Shown: one piece after another, positions 11,099 through 18,943 of the stretch
Numbering within the stretch: the first letter of the stretch is position 1
Layout of the letters: every line of letters begins with the position of its first letter
Assembly: GCF_042666615.1 (NCBI RefSeq)
Contig: NZ_JBHTDD010000029.1
Coordinates: 14,759 to 78,758, forward strand
Length of the DNA: 64,000 nt
Reading direction: 5' to 3'
From: KBS50 sp042666615
GTDB taxonomy: Bacteria; Actinomycetota; Actinomycetes; Mycobacteriales; Micromonosporaceae
Translations under genes and position numbers: made by a program
Notes under the pieces: generated by a model
Seen by the model: the letters and a program-made list of their open reading frames with translations, nothing else
Databases searched by the model: none
What the model was told of the DNA's origin: nothing

Positions 11099-11857
11099 TC
11101 AGGACATGCCGAGGCGGGCGTACACGTCGCCGGAGCGTCCGGTCGGCCGGACCCGCTCGTCGAGTAGCCGGACCAGCTCTTCCCCGGTGAGCCAGCGCTC
11201 GCTGAGGAATCGCATGGTCTCCACGGGGGAGTAGTTGTACCGGTACCCGCCGGCGTCCACGCCCAGCCCGTCGATGATGCGTACCGCCTCGCGCATCTGG
11301 TCGTGCGCGGCCGGAAGATATTCGAAGGACAGCCCGCGCAGCGGCCGGGAGAGCCCGGCCAGCACCTCGACCTCGAACCCCTCGACGTCGATCTTGCAGA
11401 AGGTCGGCTCGCCGTGCTCGGAGATGAGGGCGTCCAGGCTGTGTACGGGCACGTCGATGGTGCGGTCCCAGCGCACCCGCGAGAAGCTGCGTTCTGTCGC
11501 GACCGATCTGATCCAGCCCGGCGCCATCGAGGAGACGGTGGGCGTGGCGCTGGACAGCGCCAGCTGCGCCTGACCGGGCTGGGCGCCGGCTGCACCGGGC
11601 ACGATGGTGACCCGGGAGTCCCTGCCGAAGAGGGCCCGGAGGACGCGGAGGCAGTCGGGTTGCGGCTCGACCGCCACGACCCGCGCGCCCAGCCGCCGCC
11701 AGGTACGCACTCGGCTGCCGACGTGCGCACCGATGTCGAAGCCGAGGTCATCCGGCCCGAGGAAGTGCTGATAGAGCCGTCTGGCCCGGCGTTGCCGACC
11801 GGGAACTCCGTGGTAAATGGCCAGGGACCGCAGGATCCCGCGTACGCGTCCGAGCAT
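11099..11857 (-). CDS. FkbM-family SAM-dependent methyltransferase
   Basis: This 252-residue Rossmann methyltransferase has LGFDIGAHVGSRVRTWRRLGARVVAVEPQP (SAM-binding motif I and the acidic end of beta-2, ~35-65) and FCKIDVEGFEVEVLAGLS, the FkbM hallmark. Family members O-methylate sugars or polyketides; the acceptor here is unknown. The ATG at 11857 is chosen over an in-frame TTG 9 nt upstream because that TTG lies inside a TATTTT -10 box spaced 7 nt from the ATG. No sugar-pathway genes adjoin, so the role is open. Confidence 0.88.
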   Translation of the reverse strand: MLGRVRGILRSLAIYHGVPGRQRRARRLYQHFLGPDDLGFDIGAHVGSRVRTWRRLGARVVAVEPQPDCLRVLRALFGRDSRVTIVPGAAGAQPGQAQLALSSATPTVSSMAPGWIRSVATERSFSRVRWDRTIDVPVHSLDALISEHGEPTFCKIDVEGFEVEVLAGLSRPLRGLSFEYLPAAHDQMREAVRIIDGLGVDAGGYRYNYSPVETMRFLSERWLTGEELVRLLDERVRPTGRSGDVYARLGMS

Positions 11858-11864
11858 GGGCGGC

Positions 11865-11870
11865 AAAATA
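11865..11870 (-). promoter_or_regulatory. -10 box TATTTT, leaderless FkbM mRNA
   Basis: TATTTT is followed by 7 nt and the ATG at 11857. It is AT-rich in a very GC-rich setting and decides the start codon of the methyltransferase. Confidence 0.65.
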
Positions 11871-11986
11871 CCCCAGGTCAGCCGGTCGAAGCGACTTTCC
11901 CCACATCACTTCGTCGATGATTCGACCGGTCGGGCTTGCGGTACGTATAACCCATCATGGTCGTCCACCACAGTCGCGGAGGCGAG

Positions 11987-12910
11987 ATGCCCGTCGCCCG
12001 AACCGCCCCGATCGCCGCCTTCACCGTCCTCGTCGTGCTGCTCGCGGTGCTTGCCGGGACGGCCGGGCTGAGCCCCGGGGGCTGGGTCGCTGGACTCGCC
12101 TGCGGCCTGGTCGTCTGCGGCGCGCTGGCTCACGCGCTGCACCGCTCGGGGACCCGGACCCTGGGTCCGGCCAACTCGGTGACGCTGAGCCGAGCCATGC
12201 TCGTCGGGGCGGTGGCGGCGTTGACCGTGGCTCCGCAGGACGGGACGGCGCCGGTCGCTCCGCTCGCCACGATCGCCGGGGTGGCGCTGGCGCTCGACTG
12301 GGTCGACGGGCAGGTGGCGCGGCGTACCGGTAGCTCGTCCGCGCTCGGCGCCCGGTTTGACATGGAGATCGACTCGCTGCTGGTGCTGCTGCTCGCCGCG
12401 TACGTTGCCCGGTCGTCCGGTGGCTGGGTGCTGGCGATCGGCCTCATGCGGTACGCGTTCCTCGCGGCGAGTTGGGCCCTGCCGTGGATGCGGGCGGAGC
12501 TGCCTCCTCGCCAGTGGCGCAAGGTCGTCGCCGCGACGCAGGGAATCGTGTTACTGGTGGCGGCGTGCGGTGTGCTGCCGGCGACGCTGACGACCGTGCT
12601 CCTGGCCGCGTCACTGACGGTGCTCGTCGAGTCGTTCGGCCGGGACACCAGGTGGCTGTGGCGGCACCGGGCGGCGGTCCGGTCCGTCCAGGCGCGGCCG
12701 GCGTGGGCACGGTCGGCCCAGGCCCGGCCCGGTGCAGTGGGGTCGACGCAGGTCCGGCCCGGGTGGGCGGAGTCCGGTGGTGCTCGGCCCGCTGAAGCAC
12801 GGCCGGCGGCGGCCGAGCGCCCGACGATCCGGGTGGAGCCGCTGACCGCCGCCGACCCGCTGGCCTCCCGTCCGCTGGCGACGGCGACGGCGACGGCGGA
12901 GCATCGTTGA
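11987..12910 (+). CDS. CDP-alcohol phosphatidyltransferase family protein
   Basis: This is an integral membrane enzyme of about 307 residues. The family motif D-x2-DG-x2-AR-x8-G-x3-D-x3-D is complete (DWVDGQVARR, then G, then DMEID), so it should transfer a phosphate-linked group from a CDP-alcohol to an acceptor alcohol in lipid or inositol-phosphate synthesis. About six hydrophobic helices are visible. The ATG at 11987 has a GGAGG site 4 nt upstream; an in-frame ATG at 11957, next to a TATAAC box, is the alternative leaderless start. The C-terminal ~85 residues are a degenerate repeat of ARP/VRP units, probably a disordered cytoplasmic tail. Confidence 0.88.
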   Translation: MPVARTAPIAAFTVLVVLLAVLAGTAGLSPGGWVAGLACGLVVCGALAHALHRSGTRTLGPANSVTLSRAMLVGAVAALTVAPQDGTAPVAPLATIAGVALALDWVDGQVARRTGSSSALGARFDMEIDSLLVLLLAAYVARSSGGWVLAIGLMRYAFLAASWALPWMRAELPPRQWRKVVAATQGIVLLVAACGVLPATLTTVLLAASLTVLVESFGRDTRWLWRHRAAVRSVQARPAWARSAQARPGAVGSTQVRPGWAESGGARPAEARPAAAERPTIRVEPLTAADPLASRPLATATATAEHR

Positions 12911-13321
12911 CGCGCCACGGCCAGCGGAGCTAGTGCAGGGTCCAGGATCGTTCACCGGGTTCGTCAGCGTAGGTGAGGCAGGTCGGCGCTGGTTGCGGAA
13001 CGTGATAACGGTCGGTGACCTCCTGCTGTGTACCGTGTGTGAGATCTCGTGAGGTGACGGTGGTGGTCTCGGCTGCCTTTGCGCTGCTGTAGCCCACGCA
13101 ACACCGGAGGCAACCTGGTGTGATAGCTAACAGTCGACGGCTGGTGGCTGGCCGGTGTGGTTACCGTGGGTTGCTGTTGCGTGGGCTACAGCAGCGCAAA
13201 GGCTGCAGCCGGGTCGCCTCACAGACCTGCCCTCCGGTGACTGTGGGTGTCTCCGTCCGCCAGATCCGGTACACACCGGAATCCCAAACGTCCATGGACA
13301 CCGCAGTAGCCGGCGCAGCGC
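12911..13321. other. 411-bp gene-free interval holding an inverted-repeat element
   Basis: No convincing reading frame is present. The main content is the 129-bp element with 28-bp inverted arms at 13075-13203. The flanks carry TGTGTACCGTGTG-like and GGTACACACC-like strings in opposite orientation (about 13028-13040 and 13264-13276), which may be an outer, decayed pair of repeats around the element. Confidence 0.5.
13075..13203. repeat. 129-bp MITE-like element with 28-bp perfect inverted ends
   Basis: Bases 13075-13102 (starting GCCTTTGCGCTGCTG) are the exact reverse complement of 13176-13203, around a 73-nt centre. The centre contains partly matching CACCGG/CCGGTG strings, so the whole can fold into a long hairpin. 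GGCTG strings continue outside both arms with a 3-nt offset. No frame inside encodes a transposase. It could be a non-autonomous transposable element, an IS remnant or a structured RNA. I saw no second copy in this window. Confidence 0.7.
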
Positions 13322-14800
13322 TCAGTCCACCGGCCACTCGTGCACCGGACGGTTGCTGTGCATCAGCGGGATGTACCGCTGGACCACCTCGGCGAGCGCC
13401 GCCGGCCGGTCCTGGTTGTCGCGCTCCTCCAGGCTGTGCAGCGTCTCCACCTGCCAGGTCGCACCATTGCGTCCGGTCAGGCAGCGTTGCTCGATGATGC
13501 TGAGCAGCCGGTCCCGCTCCGCCGGGTCGACGCCCCACCGGTCCAGGCCCTCGTGCGCGAGTGGCAGCAGCCGCCGCAACACCAGTTCGCTGACCGGGAG
13601 GTAGCCGAGGCCGGGCCAGAACACCTGGGCGGCGAGTCCGTGCTGGGCGCAGGCGTGGAAGTTCTCCTCGGCGGCGCTGAACGACATCTGCGACCACAAC
13701 GGCCGGTCCGCCTCGGCGAGGGCCCGCGCCGCGCCGAAGTAGAAGGCGCCGTTGGCGATGGTGTCCAGCACCGTCGGTCCGGCTGGCAGCACCCGGTTCT
13801 CCACCCGCAGGTGTGGCCGGCCGTGCACCACGTCGTACACCGGTCGGTTCCACCGGTAGACGGTGCCGTTGTGCAGCCGCAGTTCCGCCAGGCTGGGAAT
13901 GTCGCCCCGGGCCAGGGTGTCCGCGGGGTCCTCCTCGTCACACACCGGTAGCAGCGCCGGGAAATACCGCACGTTCTCCTCGAACAGGTCGAAGACCGAG
14001 GTGATCCACCGCTCCCCGAACCAGACCCGCGGGCGTACCCCCTGGGCCTTGATCTCCTCGGAGCGGGTGTCGGTGGCCTGCTCGAACAGCGGGATTCGGG
14101 TCTCCCGCCACAGCTCCCGGCCGAACAGGAAGGGCGCGTTGGCGCCGAGCGCGACCTGCGCGGCGGCCAGGCACTGGGCGGCGTTCCAGTACGCCGCGAA
14201 CTGGGCCGGGCTGACCTGGAGGTGGAACTGGGTGCTGGTGCAGGCGGCCTCCGGGGTGATGGTGTCGGCGGTGGTCGCGAGTCGTTCCACCCCGCTGATC
14301 TTGATAGCGAGGTCCTCGCCGCGAGCCGCGAAGATCTGTTCGTTCAGCAGCGCGTACCGGGGGTTGGCCGACAGCGCCTCGGCGGTCAGGTGGTTCGGTC
14401 GCAGGGTGGGCAGGATGCCGATCATGACCATGTGCGCGCCGATGTCCTGCGCCTTCTCCTCGGCGGCGTTGAGGCTTGCCCGGACGTGCTTCTCGAAATC
14501 GGCGGTCCCGGTCCCGGTGAGCCGGCGCGGTGCCACGTTGATCTCGACGTTGAACTGGCCCAGTTCGGTTTGGAACGCTGGATCGGCGATGGCCGCGAGC
14601 ACGTCGGCGTTGCGCATCGCCGGCATCGCCGCCGCGTCCACGAGGTTCAGTTCGATCTCCAGCCCGGTCATCGGCCGGTCCGTGTCGAACCGCGCCTCGC
14701 GCAGCATCTCCGCGAAGACGTCCAGGCAGCGGCGGACCTTCTGCCGGTATGCCGCTCGATCCGCTCGGCTGAACTGGCGCGCGCCGATCTCCTCGCCCAT
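13322..14800 (-). CDS. Glutamate-cysteine ligase family protein (GCS2)
   Basis: This 492-residue protein belongs to the GCS2 carboxylate-amine ligase superfamily: GLEIELNLVD near residue 46, then EINVAPR, STQFHLQVS and RVENRVLPAGPT are the ATP/Mg and substrate-binding segments. Members form gamma-glutamyl peptide bonds. Actinobacteria with mycothiol normally lack glutathione, so the true substrate may differ from glutamate plus cysteine. The ATG at 14800 is preceded by AGGACGGTG. It is monocistronic, with an inverted-repeat element just beyond its 3' end. Confidence 0.85.
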   Translation of the reverse strand: MGEEIGARQFSRADRAAYRQKVRRCLDVFAEMLREARFDTDRPMTGLEIELNLVDAAAMPAMRNADVLAAIADPAFQTELGQFNVEINVAPRRLTGTGTADFEKHVRASLNAAEEKAQDIGAHMVMIGILPTLRPNHLTAEALSANPRYALLNEQIFAARGEDLAIKISGVERLATTADTITPEAACTSTQFHLQVSPAQFAAYWNAAQCLAAAQVALGANAPFLFGRELWRETRIPLFEQATDTRSEEIKAQGVRPRVWFGERWITSVFDLFEENVRYFPALLPVCDEEDPADTLARGDIPSLAELRLHNGTVYRWNRPVYDVVHGRPHLRVENRVLPAGPTVLDTIANGAFYFGAARALAEADRPLWSQMSFSAAEENFHACAQHGLAAQVFWPGLGYLPVSELVLRRLLPLAHEGLDRWGVDPAERDRLLSIIEQRCLTGRNGATWQVETLHSLEERDNQDRPAALAEVVQRYIPLMHSNRPVHEWPVD

Positions 14801-14953
14801 GGGTCACCGTCCTGCCACTCGGGGTATCCAACCTCGCACGACCGCACCCGCCGCGGAAGGGCCGACACTCCGCCGACACTGCGCCGACACGAATGAGGGT
14901 CGATGCGTACCGTTGCGATACCCGATTTGACCGGCGGCTACGCCGCGAGATCG

Positions 14954-15219
14954 TCAATCGACGAGAAACGCGGCGAGCGCGGCGGCCACCTGTTCCGGTG
15001 CCTCCTCGGCCATGTGGTGCCCGCAGTCGAAGGTGACCTCGCGGACGTGGGACAGATGACCGTGTGGTCCTCGGCCAGCAGCGGCGCGACCCGGTGCCAG
15101 GTGGCGTGGGTGCGCGGATGGCCGTGCAGCAGGACGACGGCGGGGCCCCGGCCGCCGTGCCGGACCCGGAGCCGCACCTGGCCGACGTCGACGTGGTCGA
15201 GCGCGAAGCCGTCGAACAT
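14954..15219 (-). pseudogene. Alpha/beta-hydrolase remnant with internal deletion
   Basis: The first part (from 15219) reads FALDHVDVGQVRLRVRHGG and VVLLHGHPRTHATW, the N-terminal strands and oxyanion HGH motif of an epoxide-hydrolase/haloacetate-dehalogenase-like protein, up to LLAEDHTVIC. The next bases, in another frame, read VREVTFDCGHHMAEEAPEQ and end at 14954, which is the catalytic-His end of the same family. A normal member has about 280 residues; here the ~170 residues carrying the nucleophile elbow and lid are missing and the two ends are out of frame. Confidence 0.8.
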
Positions 15220-15258
15220 GATCGACCTGCTGCCCGGGGAGACGACCGGGCAAACCCG

Positions 15259-15807
15259 TCAGCCGCGCAGCATCGCCCAGCCAATGACGGCCGCGAGCAG
15301 GACCGCCCCGAGCGTCGCCTGCAACACCAGCGCCGGTCCCAGGTGCGACCACAGCGTGGGGGTACGCGGGGTGAGCAGCTGGCCGGTGGTCAGGTTGACG
15401 ATCCGCTCCACCTTGGGCGGCAGCTCCGGGTCGCGTTGCCGGCGCACGGTGACCTGGACGTGGTCGTGCGGTTCCAGGGCGGTCTGCGGCAGGTGGCCGT
15501 GGATTTCCAGCTCCCGCACGTGGCCGTCGGTGGCGCGTACCCGCAGTGGGGTGACCAGGAACTCGGGGCCCTTGCGCAGCTCCTTGAACCGGCGCCGGCC
15601 GCCGCGCCCCGACCCGGCCTGGAGCACCGTCGTGATCAGCAGGCCGATCAACCGCGCCACCCCGGCGGCGGTCAGCACGGCGACCAGGATCGGCTGCCGT
15701 ACCCGGATCTCTCGCGGGTAGCCCTCCAGCAACCGCACCACGTGTCCGGTGACGGGGGGCAGCGCGCGGGGGGCGGTGAGCGGTTCCGGATAGCGGGTGC
15801 TGGGCAT
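15259..15807 (-). CDS. Membrane protein of unknown function
   Basis: I do not recognise the family. The ~182-residue protein has a hydrophobic helix near residues 40-60 (ILVAVLTAAGVARLIGLLITTVL), a soluble middle with beta-rich stretches (ELEIHGHLP, HDHVQVTVRRQRD) that could be an OB-like fold, and a C-terminal membrane helix (ALVLQATLGAVLLAAVIGWAML). The ATG at 15807 is preferred over a GTG at 15835-15837 because a TACAAT -10 box (15840-15845) ends only 2 nt before that GTG. The neighbour is the hydrolase pseudogene downstream. Confidence 0.65.
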   Translation of the reverse strand: MPSTRYPEPLTAPRALPPVTGHVVRLLEGYPREIRVRQPILVAVLTAAGVARLIGLLITTVLQAGSGRGGRRRFKELRKGPEFLVTPLRVRATDGHVRELEIHGHLPQTALEPHDHVQVTVRRQRDPELPPKVERIVNLTTGQLLTPRTPTLWSHLGPALVLQATLGAVLLAAVIGWAMLRG

Positions 15808-15965
15808 CTTCACCACCGAAAGTCCCGATTGGTTCACGCATTGTATCCATGGGTGCCGGTGACCGGCGTGAGTGAGTGGTGTTCACGCTGCCCGGACTGC
15901 CTCCGCCCCAGGTGACATCCGGGGTGGCGCGGGTATGCGAGGGCCGAGCCGTCAGGGGGTCGACC

Positions 15966-17087
15966 ATGCAACTGTCCTTTCTGCGCCCGCTCTACGCCCG
16001 TCCCGGACCGTGGGCCTCGGTCTACCTGGATGCCTCCCGGGACACCGAGGACGCGGCTCCGGCTCTTGACCTTCGCTGGCGAGCGCTGCGCGAGGAACTC
16101 GACCACCAGGGCGCCGAACCCCGCACCCTGGACGCCCTCGACGCGGTGATCCGCCAGCACACGCCGCGGATCGGCGACTACGGACTGGCCGCCTTCGCCA
16201 CCGACGGCCAGGTGGTGCTTACCGACTACCTGACCGCCCCGCCCCGGCGTGACCTCGCCGCCCACGGCCCCCTGCCGCACACGATGCCGTTGGTGGCGCA
16301 GAAGGGCGAGCGGGTCCCGTGGGTCCGGGTGGTGGTCGGGTTGACGGGCGCCGACGTGGACGGCGTGAGCGCCGGGGAGGTGGCCCGCCGGGCCCACGTC
16401 CACGGTGCCGAGCGGTATCCGATCCACCGGGCCCAGCCGGGCGGTTGGTCCCAGTCGCGCTACCAGCGCGAGGCGATGACCTCCTGGAAGCGCAACGCCG
16501 GGGACGGCGCGGCGGCCACCGCAGACCTGGCCGAACGACTCGGCGCCGAGGTCGTCGTGGTGGCCGGCGAGCCGAGGGCCCGGCAACTGCTCGCCGCCCA
16601 ACTGCCCCGCTGGTGGCAGGACCGGGTGGTGCAGATCGACGCCGGCTCACCCGCGTGGGGCGCCAAGACGGAGGCACTTGACGACATGACGGCCCAGGCC
16701 GTGGCCGAGGCGGCCGCCGAGCGGGTGGCCCGGGCGCGGGACCGGTTCGGGATGCAGGAGGACGTGGGAGGGGGACTGGACGCCGTGGTGGAGGCGCTGC
16801 AGCGCGGCCAGGTGGACACCATGCTGATCGTGGACGACCCGTCCTCGACCGATCAGCTCTGGGTCGGTCCGGAAGCCACCGACATCGCCACCCGACCCGA
16901 CGGGCTCGCCGGCCTGGCGGCCCGACCCCAGCGGGTACGCGCCGACGCCGCGCTGATCCGGGCACTGGCCGGCACCGACGCGGACGTGACGGTCCTCGGT
17001 CGGGACGAGGCTCCGGACCTGCCCGACGGTGTCGGCGCCGTGCTGCGGTTCGTCGACGCCGGGACGCCGGGGCGGGGCCGTGGCTGA
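15966..17087 (+). CDS. baeRF/VLRF1 protein (Vms1/Ankzf1-type peptidyl-tRNA hydrolase family)
   Basis: This 373-residue protein resembles mycobacterial Rv2629 and the bacterial/archaeal eRF1-like group. GGWSQSRYQR carries Gln163 in the GGxSQxR arrangement that eRF1/Vms1 proteins use to release nascent chains from tRNA. The N-terminal half (LSFLRPLYARPGPWASVYLDASRDTED) and the C-terminal part (VVEALQRGQVDTMLIVDD) fit the three-domain layout. Inferred role: ribosome rescue or stress-time control of translation. AGGGGG precedes the ATG at 15966. Its last 8 nt overlap the ThDP enzyme gene, implying coupled synthesis. Confidence 0.8.
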   Translation: MQLSFLRPLYARPGPWASVYLDASRDTEDAAPALDLRWRALREELDHQGAEPRTLDALDAVIRQHTPRIGDYGLAAFATDGQVVLTDYLTAPPRRDLAAHGPLPHTMPLVAQKGERVPWVRVVVGLTGADVDGVSAGEVARRAHVHGAERYPIHRAQPGGWSQSRYQREAMTSWKRNAGDGAAATADLAERLGAEVVVVAGEPRARQLLAAQLPRWWQDRVVQIDAGSPAWGAKTEALDDMTAQAVAEAAAERVARARDRFGMQEDVGGGLDAVVEALQRGQVDTMLIVDDPSSTDQLWVGPEATDIATRPDGLAGLAARPQRVRADAALIRALAGTDADVTVLGRDEAPDLPDGVGAVLRFVDAGTPGRGRG

Positions 17088-18810
17088 CGGGGGCGCCGCC
17101 ACCGTCGCCGACCTGGTCGTCGACCGGCTCCGGGCCTGGCGGGTGCCGCGGGTCTTCGGCTATCCCGGGGACGGCGTGGCCGGCATCGTGGCGGCCCTGG
17201 CCAGCACGGGCGGGGATCCGGGATTCGTCCGCGCCCGGCACGAGGACGCGGCCGCCTTCATGGCCACCGGGCACGCCAAATACACCGGCGGGGTGGGAGT
17301 GTGCCTGGCCAGCCACGGACCCGGCGCGGTGCGGCTGCTGCCCGGGCTGTACGACGCCAAGCTGGACAGCCAACCGGTGGTCGCGATCGTCGGCGAACCG
17401 GCTACCGCCCCGCTGGGCAGCGCCTACCGGCAGGGCATCGAAGCGGCCCGGTTGTTCGCCGATTCGTGTGGCCAGTTCGTCCGGGTGGCGGGGACCGCCG
17501 AAGAGGTGCCGATCCTGGTGGACCGGGCCTTCCGGGTGGCGACGGCCACCCGTAGCCCGACCTGCGTGGTCGTCTCCGACGCGTTGCAGGCGGCGGTGGT
17601 GGCCGATCTCTTCCCAGCCGACAGTGGTTCGGTGACGATGGCGCCCGGCCTCCCGCCGGCCCGGGTGGTGCCACACGACGCGGATCTGAGCGCGGCGGCT
17701 CAGGTGATCAGCGCCGGTCAGCGGGTGGCGATCCTGGTCGGGCAGGGTGCCGCCGGCGCCGGAGACGAGATCGTGGCGCTCGCCGACCGGGTGGGTGCCG
17801 GGGTCACCGCGTCGCTGCTCGGCAAGCCGGTGCTCGACGAGCGGCTGCCGTTCCACACCGGCGTGATGGGACACGTCGGTGGTACCGCCAGCGCCCAGTT
17901 GATGGCGGGCTGTGACACCCTTGTCATGGTCGGCACCAACGACCCGTGGGTCGACTTCTATCCGCTGCCCGGTCAGGCAAACGCGGTGCAGATCGACATC
18001 GACGGGCGCAAGATTGCCTCGCGCTATCCGGTGACCGTGCCGCTGGTCGGGGACGCGGCCGAAACGTTGCGTGCTCTGCTGCCCCTGGTGCCGCCACGGC
18101 AGAACCGGCACTGGCGCGACATGGTGGAGATCTCCGTGGACCGGTGGCGCCAGGAGGCCATCGCTCGGGCCGCGGAGCCGGGCGACCCGGTCAACCCGCG
18201 TCGGGTGCTGCACGAACTCTCGACGCGACTGCCGCGCCGCGGGTCGGTGGCCGTCGACATCGGATCGGTCACCTACTGGTACGCCAGGCACCTGCAACTG
18301 CCGCCGGACGTGCCCGTCCAGCTCTGCGGCACCCTCGGCTCGATGGGCTGCGCCCTGCCGTACGCGCTCGCGGCGAAGCTCGCCGCCCCGGACCGGCCGG
18401 CGCTCGCCCTCACCGGCGATGCCGCGATGCAGATGGACGGCCTGGCGGAGTTGGTGACCGTGGCCGACCGGTGGACCGACTGGTCGGACCCGCGTTTCGT
18501 GGTGCTGGTGCTCAACAACCGGGACCAGGCGGGTCGGGGCGCCGCACCGTCCGACATGTCCCGACGGCCCGACGTGCCGTACGCGGGGTGGGCCCGACTG
18601 CTCGGCCTGCACGGGGTACGGGTCGATCGGCCCGAGCTGATCGGTGCGGCCTGGGACGAGGCACTGGCCTGCGACCGGCCCACCCTCATCGAGGCGGTGG
18701 TCGACGCGGCCGTCCCGCTCCAGCCGCCGGAACTGCCGTTCGGTGACCGGCACCGCGCCGGCGTGCTGGTGGGCGGCACGCGGCAGCCCGAGCCGGTGAC
18801 CCGGAGGTAG
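17080..18810 (+). CDS. Thiamine-diphosphate-dependent enzyme, pyruvate oxidase/acetolactate synthase-like
   Basis: This 576-residue protein has three ThDP-enzyme domains: a PYR domain with catalytic Glu55 (RHEDAAAFMATG), a middle domain, and a PP domain with GDAAMQMDG (Asp447) to LNNRD (479), the Mg/ThDP motif. It most resembles the PoxB-like branch, which decarboxylates pyruvate to acetate; the reaction is not certain from sequence. The GTG at 17080 overlaps the upstream gene by 8 bp and is preceded by GGGGCGGGG. The tail is short and lacks a clear PoxB-type membrane helix. Confidence 0.85.
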   Translation: MADGGAATVADLVVDRLRAWRVPRVFGYPGDGVAGIVAALASTGGDPGFVRARHEDAAAFMATGHAKYTGGVGVCLASHGPGAVRLLPGLYDAKLDSQPVVAIVGEPATAPLGSAYRQGIEAARLFADSCGQFVRVAGTAEEVPILVDRAFRVATATRSPTCVVVSDALQAAVVADLFPADSGSVTMAPGLPPARVVPHDADLSAAAQVISAGQRVAILVGQGAAGAGDEIVALADRVGAGVTASLLGKPVLDERLPFHTGVMGHVGGTASAQLMAGCDTLVMVGTNDPWVDFYPLPGQANAVQIDIDGRKIASRYPVTVPLVGDAAETLRALLPLVPPRQNRHWRDMVEISVDRWRQEAIARAAEPGDPVNPRRVLHELSTRLPRRGSVAVDIGSVTYWYARHLQLPPDVPVQLCGTLGSMGCALPYALAAKLAAPDRPALALTGDAAMQMDGLAELVTVADRWTDWSDPRFVVLVLNNRDQAGRGAAPSDMSRRPDVPYAGWARLLGLHGVRVDRPELIGAAWDEALACDRPTLIEAVVDAAVPLQPPELPFGDRHRAGVLVGGTRQPEPVTRR

Positions 18811-18943
18811 CGGTCCGCTGCTCTACGCGCGTTCGAACGGGATCACCACTGCCTTTGCGGCACATCAGGGTCGGCACCGCCCGTTTGAAGCCGAGCCGGA
18901 CGGGAAGCCGGGCGCGAGCGGCGAATCGACGAGGGGTGGACCC

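Noticed and set aside
14954..15967. 337-residue minus-strand frame covering the membrane protein gene
   Set aside because: Only its last ~30 residues resemble a protein (hydrolase end, part of the pseudogene). The rest is a shadow of the 15259-15807 gene.
16219..18753. 844-residue open frame on the minus strand opposite the baeRF and ThDP genes
   Set aside because: It is His/Arg/Gly/Pro-rich with no domain, typical of the open antisense frame in GC-rich DNA, and the plus-strand genes have clear family motifs.
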